From Caulobacter sp. (GTDB lineage Bacteria; Pseudomonadota; Alphaproteobacteria; Caulobacterales; Caulobacteraceae), in assembly GCA_017745235.1 (NCBI GenBank), contig JAGHZU010000002.1, forward strand, positions 62,001 through 126,000: a stretch of DNA of 64,000 nt. The letters run 5' to 3'. The number at the start of each line of letters is the position of its first letter. Within the stretch, counting starts at the first letter, position 1. The translations under genes were made by a program, and so were the position numbers. Below, one piece after another: positions 33,601 to 40,873 of the stretch. A model generated the notes under the pieces. The model made no database searches. It was not told the DNA's origin and was given only the letters and a program-made list of their open reading frames with translations.

Positions 33601-34101
33601 ATGCGTCGCTTCGTTCCTACCCTGACCCTGGCCGCCCTGGCCCTGGCTTCCACCGTCGCCGTCGCGGGCGACTACCGCGTGGGCGGGGTCGAGGTCCGCT
33701 CACCCTGGACCCGTCCGGCCCAGGCCGGTATGAACGGCGTCGGCTACCTGACCCTGGCCAACGTCGGGACCAAGCCGATCAAGCTGGCGGCCGTGGAGAG
33801 CCCCGCCGCCCAGTCGGTGGGCCTGCACGAGAGCAAGATGACCGGCGGCGTCATGTCGATGCGGCCCGTGACGGGCGGCCTGACCGTCGCGCCCGGCGGC
33901 AAGGTCGACTTCGCGCCCGGCGGCTATCACTTGATGCTGCTGGGCCTGAAGACCACGCAGTCGGTGGGCGGCAAGGTGCCGTTGACCCTGGTGTTCGCCG
34001 ACGGCCGCCGGATGAAGATCGAGCTTTCGGTCGAGGCCGGCCCTCCCAAAGCGTCCGGCGCGTCGACCGACCCCATGGCGGGCATGCACGACCACCACTG
34101 A
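33601..34101 (+). CDS. Periplasmic copper chaperone PCuAC family (DUF461)
   Basis: 166 residues. Signal peptide (LTLAALALASTVAVA), then VRSPWTRPAQAGMNGVGYLTLANVG. The copper motif H-x-n-M is present: LHESKMTGGVMSMRPV with His and Mets, followed by PGGYHLMLLGLK. The Met/His-rich tail (MAGMHDHH) is an extra Cu site. PCuAC delivers Cu(I) to the CuA site of cytochrome oxidase. It is the last gene of the copper set. Confidence 0.93.
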   Translation: MRRFVPTLTLAALALASTVAVAGDYRVGGVEVRSPWTRPAQAGMNGVGYLTLANVGTKPIKLAAVESPAAQSVGLHESKMTGGVMSMRPVTGGLTVAPGGKVDFAPGGYHLMLLGLKTTQSVGGKVPLTLVFADGRRMKIELSVEAGPPKASGASTDPMAGMHDHH

Positions 34102-34107
34102 CTCCTC

Positions 34108-34136
34108 GGGGCGGCTCCGAGCTCCGGGACCGCCCC
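34108..34136 (+). terminator. Hairpin after copper operon, possible terminator
   Basis: GGGGCGG / CCGCCCC (34108-34114, 34130-34136) just after the PCuAC stop. No T-run follows, so factor-independent termination is uncertain. Confidence 0.35.
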
Positions 34137-34144
34137 GCTCAACA

Positions 34145-34158
34145 TTACAGAATTGTAA
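34145..34158. promoter_or_regulatory. Inverted repeat TTACA-N4-TGTAA upstream of M13 peptidase
   Basis: AT-rich palindrome about 65 nt upstream of the peptidase ATG, in an otherwise GC-rich gap. It could be an operator or overlap the promoter. No family assignment. Confidence 0.35.
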
Positions 34159-34222
34159 GGGGTTGGTTTTCGCCACCTTGGGGCAAGTTGCGGCCCAGCT
34201 CTCTCCAACGGAACGGCATTCG

Positions 34223-36352
34223 ATGAAAAGAATTTGGTTCGCGGCCGCCGCCATGGCCGCGCTGTCGCTTTCGGCCTTCGGGGCCCAGGCTCGTGACGGC
34301 CACCAGCACGCCTGCCTCGACGCGGCCTGCGACACCCAGGCCCTGTTCGACGCGATCGACACCCCCGCCACCGGCGGCGGCCAGCCCGTGTCGCTGGAAT
34401 CACCGCGCTACGGGGCCTGGGGTTTCGACGTCTCGGGCATGGACCGCGCGGTGAAGCCCGGCGACGACTTCTACAAGTACGCCAACGGGACCTGGGACAC
34501 CAAGACCGAGATCCCGTCCGACCGCGTGCGCTACGGCGCCTTCGACAAGCTGATCGAGCTGTCGGAAGCCCGCACCCGCGCGATCATCGAGGAGGCCGCC
34601 AAGGCCGGCGCGGGCGATCCGCAGACCGCCAAGATCGGCGCGGCGTACAACGCCTTCATGAACGAGGCCCTGGCCGAGAAGCTGGACGCCAAGCCGATCG
34701 CCGCCGAGCTGGACGGCGTGCGCAAGGTCAAGACCAAGGACGAGTTCACCGCCCTGATGGGCCGCAATCCCACGACGGGCTACGCCGCGATCCTGGGCCT
34801 CTACATCATGGCCGACCAGAAGAACCCGACGCGGTACGCCGTCTACGCCGGGACCAGCGGCCTCAGTCTGCCCGACCGCGACTACTATCTCGACGCCAAG
34901 TTCGCCGAGAAGAAGACCGCCTACGAGGCCTATGTCGCCCAGATGCTGACGATGATCGGCTGGGAGAAGCCGGTCGAGAACGCCAAGGCGATCGTCGCCT
35001 TCGAAACCCAGTTGGCCGAAGCCTCCTGGACCCGCGCCCAGCGCCGCGACCGAGACAAGACCTACAATCCCGTCGACTGGAAGGGCCTGCAGGACCTGAC
35101 CCCGGGCTTCGACTGGAACCGCTACCTCGTCGGGACCGAACTGCCCAAGCTGGATCGCGTGGTGGTGACCACCAACACCGCCTTCCCCAAGTTCGCCAAG
35201 ATCTACGCCGACACCCCGCTGGAGACCCTCAAGGCGTGGCAGGCCTTCAAGGTGGCCGACGGCGCCGCGCCGATGCTCTCCAAGCGCTTCGTCGACGCCA
35301 GCTTCGCGTTCCGCAACAAGACCCTGTCGGGCCAGCCCGAGCAGAAGCCTCGCTGGAAGCGCGCGGTGGCCGCGGTCAACGACGAACTGGGCGAAGCGGT
35401 GGGGCAGGTCTATGTGGCCCGCTACTTCCCGCCGGAATCCAAGGCCAAGATGGTCGACCTGGTCGGCAACATCCGCGCCGTGCTGAAGACCCGCCTGGAC
35501 AATCTCGACTGGATGTCGCCTGAGACCAAGGCCCAGGCGCAGGACAAGCTGGCCAAGTTCACCGTCAAGATCGGCTATCCCGACAAGTGGCGCGACTACT
35601 CCAAGCTCGAGATCAAGGCCGACGACCTCTACGGCAACGCCATCCGCTCGGGGGCCTTCGAGTGGCGCCACGACGTGGAACGGCTGAACGGCCCGGTGGA
35701 CAAGACCGAGTGGGGCATGACCCCGCAGACCGTCAACGCCTACTACAACTCGGTCAACAACGAGATCGTGTTCCCCGCGGCCATCCTGCAGGCGCCGTTC
35801 TTCCATCCCGACGCCGACCCGGCCGTCAACTACGGCGGCATCGGCGGGGTCATCGGCCACGAGATCAGCCACGGCTTCGACGACCAGGGCCGCAAGTCCG
35901 ACGGCCTTGGCGTGCTGCGCGACTGGTGGACGGCCGAGGACGCCGCCAAGTTCAAGGCCCAGGCCGACAAGCTGGGCGCGCAATACAGCGCGTTCGAACC
36001 CCTGCCCGGCTCGCACGTCAACGGCCAGCTGACGATGGGCGAGAACATCGGCGACATGGGCGGTCTCGCCTTCGCCCTGGCGGCCTATCACGCCTCGCTG
36101 GGCGGGAAGCCCGCTCCGGTGATCGACGGCTTCACGGGCGACCAGCGCGTCTATCTGGGCTGGGCCCAGGTGTGGCGCCAGAAAACCCGCGACGACGCCC
36201 TGCGCCAGCAGGTGGTCAGCGACCCGCACTCGCCGGCCTACTACCGCGTCAACGGCACAATCCGGAACCAGGACGGCTGGTATTCGGCCTTCGACGTCAA
36301 GCCGGGCGACAAGCTGTATGTCGCTCCAGAGGACCGCGTGCGGATCTGGTAG
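34223..36352 (+). CDS. M13 family zinc metallopeptidase (neprilysin/PepO-like)
   Basis: 709 residues with a signal peptide (MKRIWFAAAAMAALSLSAFGAQA). The N-terminal M13 domain (MDRAVKPGDDFYKYANGTWDTKTEIPSDRVRYGAFDKL) is followed by the C-terminal catalytic domain. That has NAYYNSVNNEIVFPAAILQAPFF and the zinc site VIGHEISHGFDDQGR (HExxH), with the third ligand Glu in ENIGDMGGLAFAL. It ends in the family's typical C-terminus with an aromatic residue near the tail (VRIW). Acts in the periplasm or outside, cleaving peptides. Monocistronic with its own terminator. Confidence 0.94.
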   Translation: MKRIWFAAAAMAALSLSAFGAQARDGHQHACLDAACDTQALFDAIDTPATGGGQPVSLESPRYGAWGFDVSGMDRAVKPGDDFYKYANGTWDTKTEIPSDRVRYGAFDKLIELSEARTRAIIEEAAKAGAGDPQTAKIGAAYNAFMNEALAEKLDAKPIAAELDGVRKVKTKDEFTALMGRNPTTGYAAILGLYIMADQKNPTRYAVYAGTSGLSLPDRDYYLDAKFAEKKTAYEAYVAQMLTMIGWEKPVENAKAIVAFETQLAEASWTRAQRRDRDKTYNPVDWKGLQDLTPGFDWNRYLVGTELPKLDRVVVTTNTAFPKFAKIYADTPLETLKAWQAFKVADGAAPMLSKRFVDASFAFRNKTLSGQPEQKPRWKRAVAAVNDELGEAVGQVYVARYFPPESKAKMVDLVGNIRAVLKTRLDNLDWMSPETKAQAQDKLAKFTVKIGYPDKWRDYSKLEIKADDLYGNAIRSGAFEWRHDVERLNGPVDKTEWGMTPQTVNAYYNSVNNEIVFPAAILQAPFFHPDADPAVNYGGIGGVIGHEISHGFDDQGRKSDGLGVLRDWWTAEDAAKFKAQADKLGAQYSAFEPLPGSHVNGQLTMGENIGDMGGLAFALAAYHASLGGKPAPVIDGFTGDQRVYLGWAQVWRQKTRDDALRQQVVSDPHSPAYYRVNGTIRNQDGWYSAFDVKPGDKLYVAPEDRVRIW

Positions 36353-36376
36353 CGCACGGCTCAACGCCGAACACGG

Positions 36377-36405
36377 AAAGGGCGGCCGCTCGGGCCGCCC
36401 TTTTT
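36377..36405 (+). terminator. Intrinsic terminator after M13 peptidase
   Basis: GGGCGGCC / GGCCGCCC stem (36380-36387, 36393-36400) with flanking AAA/TTT and a run of five T, 25 nt after the stop. Confidence 0.92.
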
Positions 36406-36412
36406 GTTTCAA

Positions 36413-36797
36413 GCTGACTCTTTACTGACGGGAACGCGCAAATGTGCGCGCCCCAGCCGATGCGACATGTCTGATGGAAAGGCGGGTGAGTTACTTTTGA
36501 CTCAATCGTCAAAAATCAAACCCATATCCCAGATACACCAAGACCCGCCGCGGGGGATAATCGCGACGGGTCCGGCTATTTCTCGATCATTCGATCTAGG
36601 TGGGCGTTTCCTCCCCGAAACGCCGAAGGAAGGGAGCTCTCTAAGGGCTCGTTTCTTCCTTGCCAGTGTTAGAAACGGCAAATTCGAGATGGTGTCAACG
36701 GCAACGATCGTGAATCCGTAAGGGGTCGCGAAATTTTTGACACAAAACCGTTAGAATGGACCGCAGGGTCAAACTTATCACCGTTCTCTTGCGATTT
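36413..36797. other. AT-richer intergenic region with palindromes and nested hairpin
   Basis: About 390 bp between the peptidase terminator and the hisG end, visibly lower in GC than its surroundings. No convincing gene: the longest frame (105 codons on plus) has no ribosome-binding site or family features. It contains palindrome TTTTGAC-N6-GTCAAAA (36495-36514), and hairpin GGCGTTTC/GAAACGCC (36603-36610, 36617-36624). Directly after that is a nested hairpin AAGGAAG...GAGC/GCTC...CTTCCTT (36626-36661). A further half site TTTTGAC lies at 36735-36741. A small RNA is possible. Confidence 0.4.
36495..36514. repeat. Palindrome TTTTGAC-N6-GTCAAAA, copy 1
   Basis: 7-bp arms with a TCAATC spacer. 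The same arms and spacer length recur 303 bp away at 36798-36817, which suggests a shared DNA-binding protein. Confidence 0.6.
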
Positions 36798-36817
36798 TTT
36801 TGACAACTCAGTCAAAA
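36798..36817. repeat. Palindrome TTTTGAC-N6-GTCAAAA, copy 2
   Basis: 7-bp arms with an AACTCA spacer, lying 1 nt beyond the hisG stop codon. It is AT-rich and lacks a T-run after the stem in the hisG direction, so it is a poor terminator and a better operator candidate. Confidence 0.6.
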
Positions 36818-36818
36818 C

Positions 36819-37784
36819 TTACAAATTCAGGCGATCTTTCAAGGCTTCCAGAACCGCCGAGCGCGACTCGAAAACATAGTCCGGGCGCGAGACCGTGACC
36901 GGCTCCACCCGCGCCGAAGCCAGGGCCGCGGCGGCCTCGAACAGGTCGGCGGTGGCCAGCAGGGCTCCGTTGGCCCGTCGCGCGCCCGCCCCCACGAACG
37001 GGGCGACGGCGGCCTGGCCGGCGGCGTCCTGCTCGGCGGGCCAGACCAGGGTGGCCAGGGTGCGGGCCCGTCCCTTGGCCTCGACCACCGACAGCAGCCG
37101 CCGCAGCGACTCGATCTGGGCCTGGGTCCAGCTCGCAACCAGCGACGCGGTCAGCTGGGCCTGGCTCTTCAGGATCACGCCGTCCGACAGGATCTTCAGG
37201 CCGTTGGCCGCCAGGGTCGCCCCGGTGGTGGTGATGTCGACCACCAGTTCCGCCGCCCCGGCCGCCGGCGCGCCTTCCGTGGCGCCGCTGCTCTCCACGA
37301 TCCGGTAGTCCGAAACGCCGTGACGGGCGAAGAAGGCCCGTGTCTGGGTGACGTACTTGGTGGCCACCCGCAGCCGGCGACCGGTCCTGGCCAGATGGAC
37401 ATGCCCCACGTCGTCGATGTCGGCCATGGTGTCGACGTCCAGCCAGCTCTTGGGCGCGGTCACCACCAGGTCGGCCCGGCCAAAGCCGAGAGCGCGCAAC
37501 AGCATCACCCGGTCATCCATGTCCTCGCCGCGCTCGCGGAGCAGGTCCTCGCCGGTGACGCCCAGGTGCAGCTCGCCGCTGTCCAGGCCCGCGGCGATGT
37601 CGCCGGCCGACAGCAGGCGCACCGTCACCCCGGGCAAGCCCGACAGCTCGGCCGAGTAGCCGCGCGCGCCGCCGGTCATCTCCAGCTTGAAGCCGCATTC
37701 GGCCAGCCAGGCCTCGACCTGTTCCTTCAGGCGCCCCTTGGAGGGGATGGCGAAGATCATCTGGGTCTGCTCCAGGGCGCTCAT
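36819..37784 (-). CDS. hisG: ATP phosphoribosyltransferase
   Basis: 321 residues. First enzyme of histidine synthesis: ATP + PRPP to phosphoribosyl-ATP. The catalytic core is clear (FAIPSKGRLKEQVEAWL, GVTGEDLLRERG, RVATKYVTQTRAFFARHG, PRPP loop ELVVDITTTGATLAANGLKIL). Short-form HisG proteins that need HisZ are about 200-230 residues, while this one is as long as the HisZ-independent form, with about 100 residues after the core, yet hisZ is immediately upstream. Its ATG overlaps the hisZ stop by 4 nt (ATGA). Third gene of hisS-hisZ-hisG. Confidence 0.94.
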   Translation of the reverse strand: MSALEQTQMIFAIPSKGRLKEQVEAWLAECGFKLEMTGGARGYSAELSGLPGVTVRLLSAGDIAAGLDSGELHLGVTGEDLLRERGEDMDDRVMLLRALGFGRADLVVTAPKSWLDVDTMADIDDVGHVHLARTGRRLRVATKYVTQTRAFFARHGVSDYRIVESSGATEGAPAAGAAELVVDITTTGATLAANGLKILSDGVILKSQAQLTASLVASWTQAQIESLRRLLSVVEAKGRARTLATLVWPAEQDAAGQAAVAPFVGAGARRANGALLATADLFEAAAALASARVEPVTVSRPDYVFESRSAVLEALKDRLNL

Positions 37785-38929
37785 TCGCCGCCTCCCGCAT
37801 AGGCTCGCGCCGGGCGCACCATGCAGCCCACGGCGCCGGTCCTGGCCGCCTCCTCGCCGGGGGTCTCCAGCCGGGCCAGCAGGCCGTCGTAGCGGCCGCC
37901 CGCCGCCACCGGGCGTTCCTCGCCCAGAGCCGCGCTGCGCACCTCGAACAGGAAGCCGTCGTAATAGCCGAACGACCGCCCGAAGGCCGCGCTCAGCGTC
38001 ATGCGCTCCGGCGGAACCTCCAGCCGGCGCAGCAGGTCCAGGCGCGCGCTCCAGGCGGCCAGGGCCTTTTCCAGCGGACGCGGATCGCGGCCGGCCAGGG
38101 CGCGGATCTCGCCCAGCGCTTCCATCGGACGGCCGCTCACGGCCAGATAGGCCCGCACCTGGTCGGCCTGCTCGCGCGTCAGCCGTCCGGCCAGCACCTT
38201 CTGCGAACGTTCGACCAGGCGCGCGGCGATCTCGGCCGGGCGACGGCCGCCTACCGGTTCGATGCCGGCCAGGGCCCACAGCTCCTGCAGCACCTCGGCG
38301 GCGGCTTCGCCGGGCATCTGGGCCAGCATCAGGGCCAGGCGGCTGCGCTCGGCCGGCAACGGCTCGGCGTCCTCGCCCTCCAGCTCGCGCTTCATCAGGC
38401 GGGGATGGGCGAAGGCGCGCTTGAGGCGGACGGCCAACTGCACCGGCAGGCGCAGGCTGTCGACAAAGGCGGAAAACAGCGACACGTCGCCCAGGATCAG
38501 CGAGAGGTCCTCGCGACCGCCGGCTGCGGCGCTGCGCCAGGCCATGGCCACGATCTCGGCGTCGGCTACGACCGGCTCGTTGGGCTCGAAAGCCTCGATG
38601 CCGACCTGCAGGAACTCCTCGGCCCGGCCGCTGCCGCGCGGGGCTACGCGGAAGGCCTTGCCTTCGTAGTAGTAGCGCCCCTGCCCGACGGTCGAGGCCA
38701 GGTGCTCGCGCGCCACGGCCACGGTGAAGTCGGGTCGCAGGCAAGCCTCCTCGCCGCCGTCGCCGCCCGAGACGGCGAAGAGACGCGAGCGCATGGACTC
38801 GCCGGCCATGTCCAGGATCAGGCCCAGCGGTTGCAGCACCGGCACGTCGATGGACGCGGGGCTGTAGGCCGCCAGCGGAGCGCGGATGGCGTCGAGCGCC
38901 TCCGCCGGAATGGAACGCTCGAGCCTCAT
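37781..38929 (-). CDS. hisZ: ATP phosphoribosyltransferase regulatory subunit
   Basis: 382 residues, a histidyl-tRNA-synthetase paralogue without aminoacylation activity. It resembles the HisS core (LRPDFTVAVAREHLAS, YYYEGKAFRVAPRGSGRAEEFLQVGIEAFE, and FEVRSAALGEERPVAAGGRYDGLLARL). It lacks the motif-2 tRNA/ATP residues and the C-terminal anticodon-binding domain of HisS. HisZ binds HisG and gives histidine feedback sensitivity. It starts 1 nt after the hisS stop, so the two are coupled. Confidence 0.93.
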   Translation of the reverse strand: MRLERSIPAEALDAIRAPLAAYSPASIDVPVLQPLGLILDMAGESMRSRLFAVSGGDGGEEACLRPDFTVAVAREHLASTVGQGRYYYEGKAFRVAPRGSGRAEEFLQVGIEAFEPNEPVVADAEIVAMAWRSAAAGGREDLSLILGDVSLFSAFVDSLRLPVQLAVRLKRAFAHPRLMKRELEGEDAEPLPAERSRLALMLAQMPGEAAAEVLQELWALAGIEPVGGRRPAEIAARLVERSQKVLAGRLTREQADQVRAYLAVSGRPMEALGEIRALAGRDPRPLEKALAAWSARLDLLRRLEVPPERMTLSAAFGRSFGYYDGFLFEVRSAALGEERPVAAGGRYDGLLARLETPGEEAARTGAVGCMVRPARAYAGGGE

Positions 38930-38930
38930 C

Positions 38931-40418
38931 TTATCCCCCGATGATCGTCTTGACCGCCGCCACCAACTGGTCGCGCGGGATCGTCTGCTGGCCGGGCCGC
39001 TCGGCCTTCCAGGCGGCGTTGTCGGCCACCCCGGCCGCCAGCTCTCGGCCCAGGTCCAGGTCCTTAATGGTGACCGTGCCGGCGGCGATCTCGTCGCCGC
39101 CCAGCATGATGGCCGCCGGCGACAGGCGGCGGTCGGCGTACTTCATCTGCGGGCGCATGCCCGAGGTCCCCAGATAGACCTCGGCCGGGATCCCCGCCGC
39201 GCGCAGCTCGCCGGCGACGGCGAAATATTCGCCCATGTGGGCCTGGTCGAAATTGATGATCACGACCGGGCCGCGCGCCGCCCCGCCTGGCTCGCGCCCC
39301 GCCGCCCGCAGGGCCGCCGCCAGGCGCGACACGCCGAACGAGAAGCCCGTGGCCGGCGTCGTCTGACCGGTGAAGCGCGCCACCAGGTCATCGTAGCGGC
39401 CGCCGCCGCCGATCGAACCGAACGAGACCTTGGCTCCCTTCTCGTCGGTGGTGCTGAGCAGCAGCTCGGCCTCGAACACCGCGCCGGTGTAGTATTCCAG
39501 GCCGCGCACGATCGACGGATCGATGAAAGCCTGGTCGTCGGCCACGCCCAGGCTGGTCAGGGCCGCGTCGATCAGCTCGAGTTCACGCAGGCCCTCGTCG
39601 CCCTCGGCCGAGCCGGCCACCACCTTGGCGATGTTGGCCAGGGTCGCCGAACGGCCGCCACCATCCTTCAGAAGAACCCCGGCCTGGACAAAGTCGATCA
39701 CCGAGTCGACGGCCTTGCCGGCAAGGCCCGCGCCCTTGGTGAAATCGCCGCTCTCGTCCAGGCGCCCCTCGCCCAGCAGCAGACGCACGCCGTCCACGCC
39801 CAGGCGGTCCAGCTTGTCGACCGCCCGCAGCACGGCCAGCTTCTGGCCCTCGCCCGCCACGCCAGCGGCCGTCAGCAGGCCATTGAGAAGCTTGCGATTG
39901 TTGATCTTCAGCACCGCCGAACCGCGCGGCAGGCCGGCGGCCTCCAGCCCTTCGACGGCCATGGCGATGATCTCGGCGTCGGCCTCCGGGCGAGCCGAGC
40001 CCACGGTGTCGGCGTCACACTGGATGAACTGGCGGAAGCGGCCCGGCCCCGGCTTCTCGTTGCGCCATACCGGCCCATAGGCGTAGCGGCGGAACGGCTT
40101 GGCCAGGGTTTCCCAGTTCTGGGCGGCGAAGCGGGCCAGCGGGGCGGTCAGGTCGTAGCGCAGGGCCATCCACTGGTCGTCGTCGTCCTGAAGAGCGAAA
40201 ACGCCCTCGTTGGGACGGTCGCTGTCGGGCAGGAACTTGCCCAGGGCGTCGGCGTACTCGAACGCGCCGGTGTCCAGCGCCTCGAAGCCGTAGCGTTCGT
40301 AGACGGCCGAGACCGCCTCGAGGATCGCGCGTTCGGCCCGCAGGTCGCGGGCGCGCTTGTCGGCGAAACCGCGCGGGGCGCGGGCTTCGGGGCGGAAATC
40401 CTGGGTGTCGTCGGTCAT
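38931..40418 (-). CDS. hisS: Histidine--tRNA ligase
   Basis: 495 residues. Class II synthetase: motif 2 YGPVWRNEKPGPGRFRQFIQCDADTVG, histidine-specific motifs GLEYYTGAVFEA and GSIGGGGRYDDLV, motif 3 TGFSFGVSRLAAAL, and a C-terminal anticodon-binding domain from about residue 390 (VVIINFDQAHMGEYFAVAGELRAAGI). Charges tRNA-His. It leads an operon with hisZ and hisG, placing charging of His-tRNA and the first committed step of histidine synthesis on one transcript. Ribosome-binding site AGGA 9 nt before ATG. A His-rich leader peptide frame and alternative hairpins lie directly upstream. Confidence 0.95.
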   Translation of the reverse strand: MTDDTQDFRPEARAPRGFADKRARDLRAERAILEAVSAVYERYGFEALDTGAFEYADALGKFLPDSDRPNEGVFALQDDDDQWMALRYDLTAPLARFAAQNWETLAKPFRRYAYGPVWRNEKPGPGRFRQFIQCDADTVGSARPEADAEIIAMAVEGLEAAGLPRGSAVLKINNRKLLNGLLTAAGVAGEGQKLAVLRAVDKLDRLGVDGVRLLLGEGRLDESGDFTKGAGLAGKAVDSVIDFVQAGVLLKDGGGRSATLANIAKVVAGSAEGDEGLRELELIDAALTSLGVADDQAFIDPSIVRGLEYYTGAVFEAELLLSTTDEKGAKVSFGSIGGGGRYDDLVARFTGQTTPATGFSFGVSRLAAALRAAGREPGGAARGPVVIINFDQAHMGEYFAVAGELRAAGIPAEVYLGTSGMRPQMKYADRRLSPAAIMLGGDEIAAGTVTIKDLDLGRELAAGVADNAAWKAERPGQQTIPRDQLVAAVKTIIGG

Positions 40419-40448
40419 CGTCGTCGGTCCTGGTGATCTAGGCTTCGA

Positions 40449-40524
40449 CGGATGGCGCTTGAGCCAAGCCCCATCCGCTAGGCGGGGCTCTGGCTGGGTC
40501 GCTCGGCTTAGAGCGCGCGGACCC
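40449..40524 (-). promoter_or_regulatory. Mutually exclusive hairpins between His leader peptide and hisS
   Basis: Read on the minus strand, GGGTC...GCTC can pair with GAGC.GACCC (within 40496-40524), enclosing the leader stop. AGCCA-G-AGCCCC pairs with GGGGCT-TGGCT (40462-40495). CGGATGG-x-GCTTG pairs with CAAGC-x-CCATCCG (40449-40477). The last two overlap and cannot coexist. Neither is followed by a T-run, so the switch may act through Rho or by masking hisS translation instead of classical termination. Confidence 0.55.
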
Positions 40525-40588
40525 GGCCGATCCCGCGAGGCGAGGTCGGATGGTGGTGGTGGCCGTGATGGTGCGGCGTGCGGGTCAT
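40508..40588 (-). CDS. Histidine-rich leader peptide (putative hisL attenuator peptide)
   Basis: 26-codon frame beginning MTRTP, then HHHGHHHH (seven His in codons 6-13, at 40550-40573), then an Arg/Gly/Pro tail to a TAA stop. It ends 89 nt before the hisS ATG. A run like this is very improbable by chance and is the hallmark of a histidine attenuator: ribosomes stall at the His codons when His-tRNA is uncharged and change folding of the RNA ahead of hisS-hisZ-hisG. A -10 like GCTATAGC ends 9 nt upstream of the ATG, so the leader would be nearly leaderless; no Shine-Dalgarno is present. Too short for routine gene callers. Confidence 0.75.
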   Translation of the reverse strand: MTRTPHHHGHHHHPTSPRGIGRVRAL

Positions 40589-40597
40589 CGGGCGGGG

Positions 40598-40605
40598 GCT
40601 ATAGC
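40598..40605 (-). promoter_or_regulatory. Putative -10 element for the his leader and hisS-hisZ-hisG
   Basis: GCTATAGC matches 7 of 8 positions of the Caulobacter housekeeping -10 consensus GCTANAWC as I recall it. Predicted start of transcription falls within a few bases of the leader-peptide ATG at 40588. The -35 region is weak. Confidence 0.5.
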
Positions 40606-40739
40606 CCAGGCGGACGTGCGGGGAAAGGGGTGTGTGGGGAGTCCCGCCCTAATCCGATCGGGCCGGATCCGCCCCAGGCGTCTCCCTGCCAGGCCCACCC
40701 AGGACAGTTCCCGCAAGTTCTCGCCTCGTTACGGCAAGT

Positions 40740-40748
40740 TTATCCACA
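40740..40748 (+). promoter_or_regulatory. DnaA-box match TTATCCACA
   Basis: Exact match to the 9-bp DnaA consensus, in the intergenic region between the his leader and the divergent TonB receptor. A single box could be chance. Confidence 0.35.
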
Positions 40749-40873
40749 GGCCCGGACCATTGCGGCATGAAAATCCGGTAATCATGACTGAGATGTAACG
40801 CACCTTTCCGGCTTGTAACTTGAGATGAATGTCCGGGACCGGCAGATCTCCTGGCGATGAGGGGGACTACCGA

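Noticed and set aside
34108..34136. Strong terminator after the copper operon
   Set aside because: Stem present but no T-run; kept at low confidence only.
36404..36721. 105-codon open frame on plus strand in the AT-rich gap
   Set aside because: No ribosome-binding site, no family features, begins inside the peptidase terminator, and spans palindromes and hairpins that look regulatory.
36798..36817. Palindrome after hisG as an intrinsic terminator
   Set aside because: The stem is AT-rich and is not followed by a T-run in the hisG direction; a repeat of the same arms 303 bp away fits an operator better.
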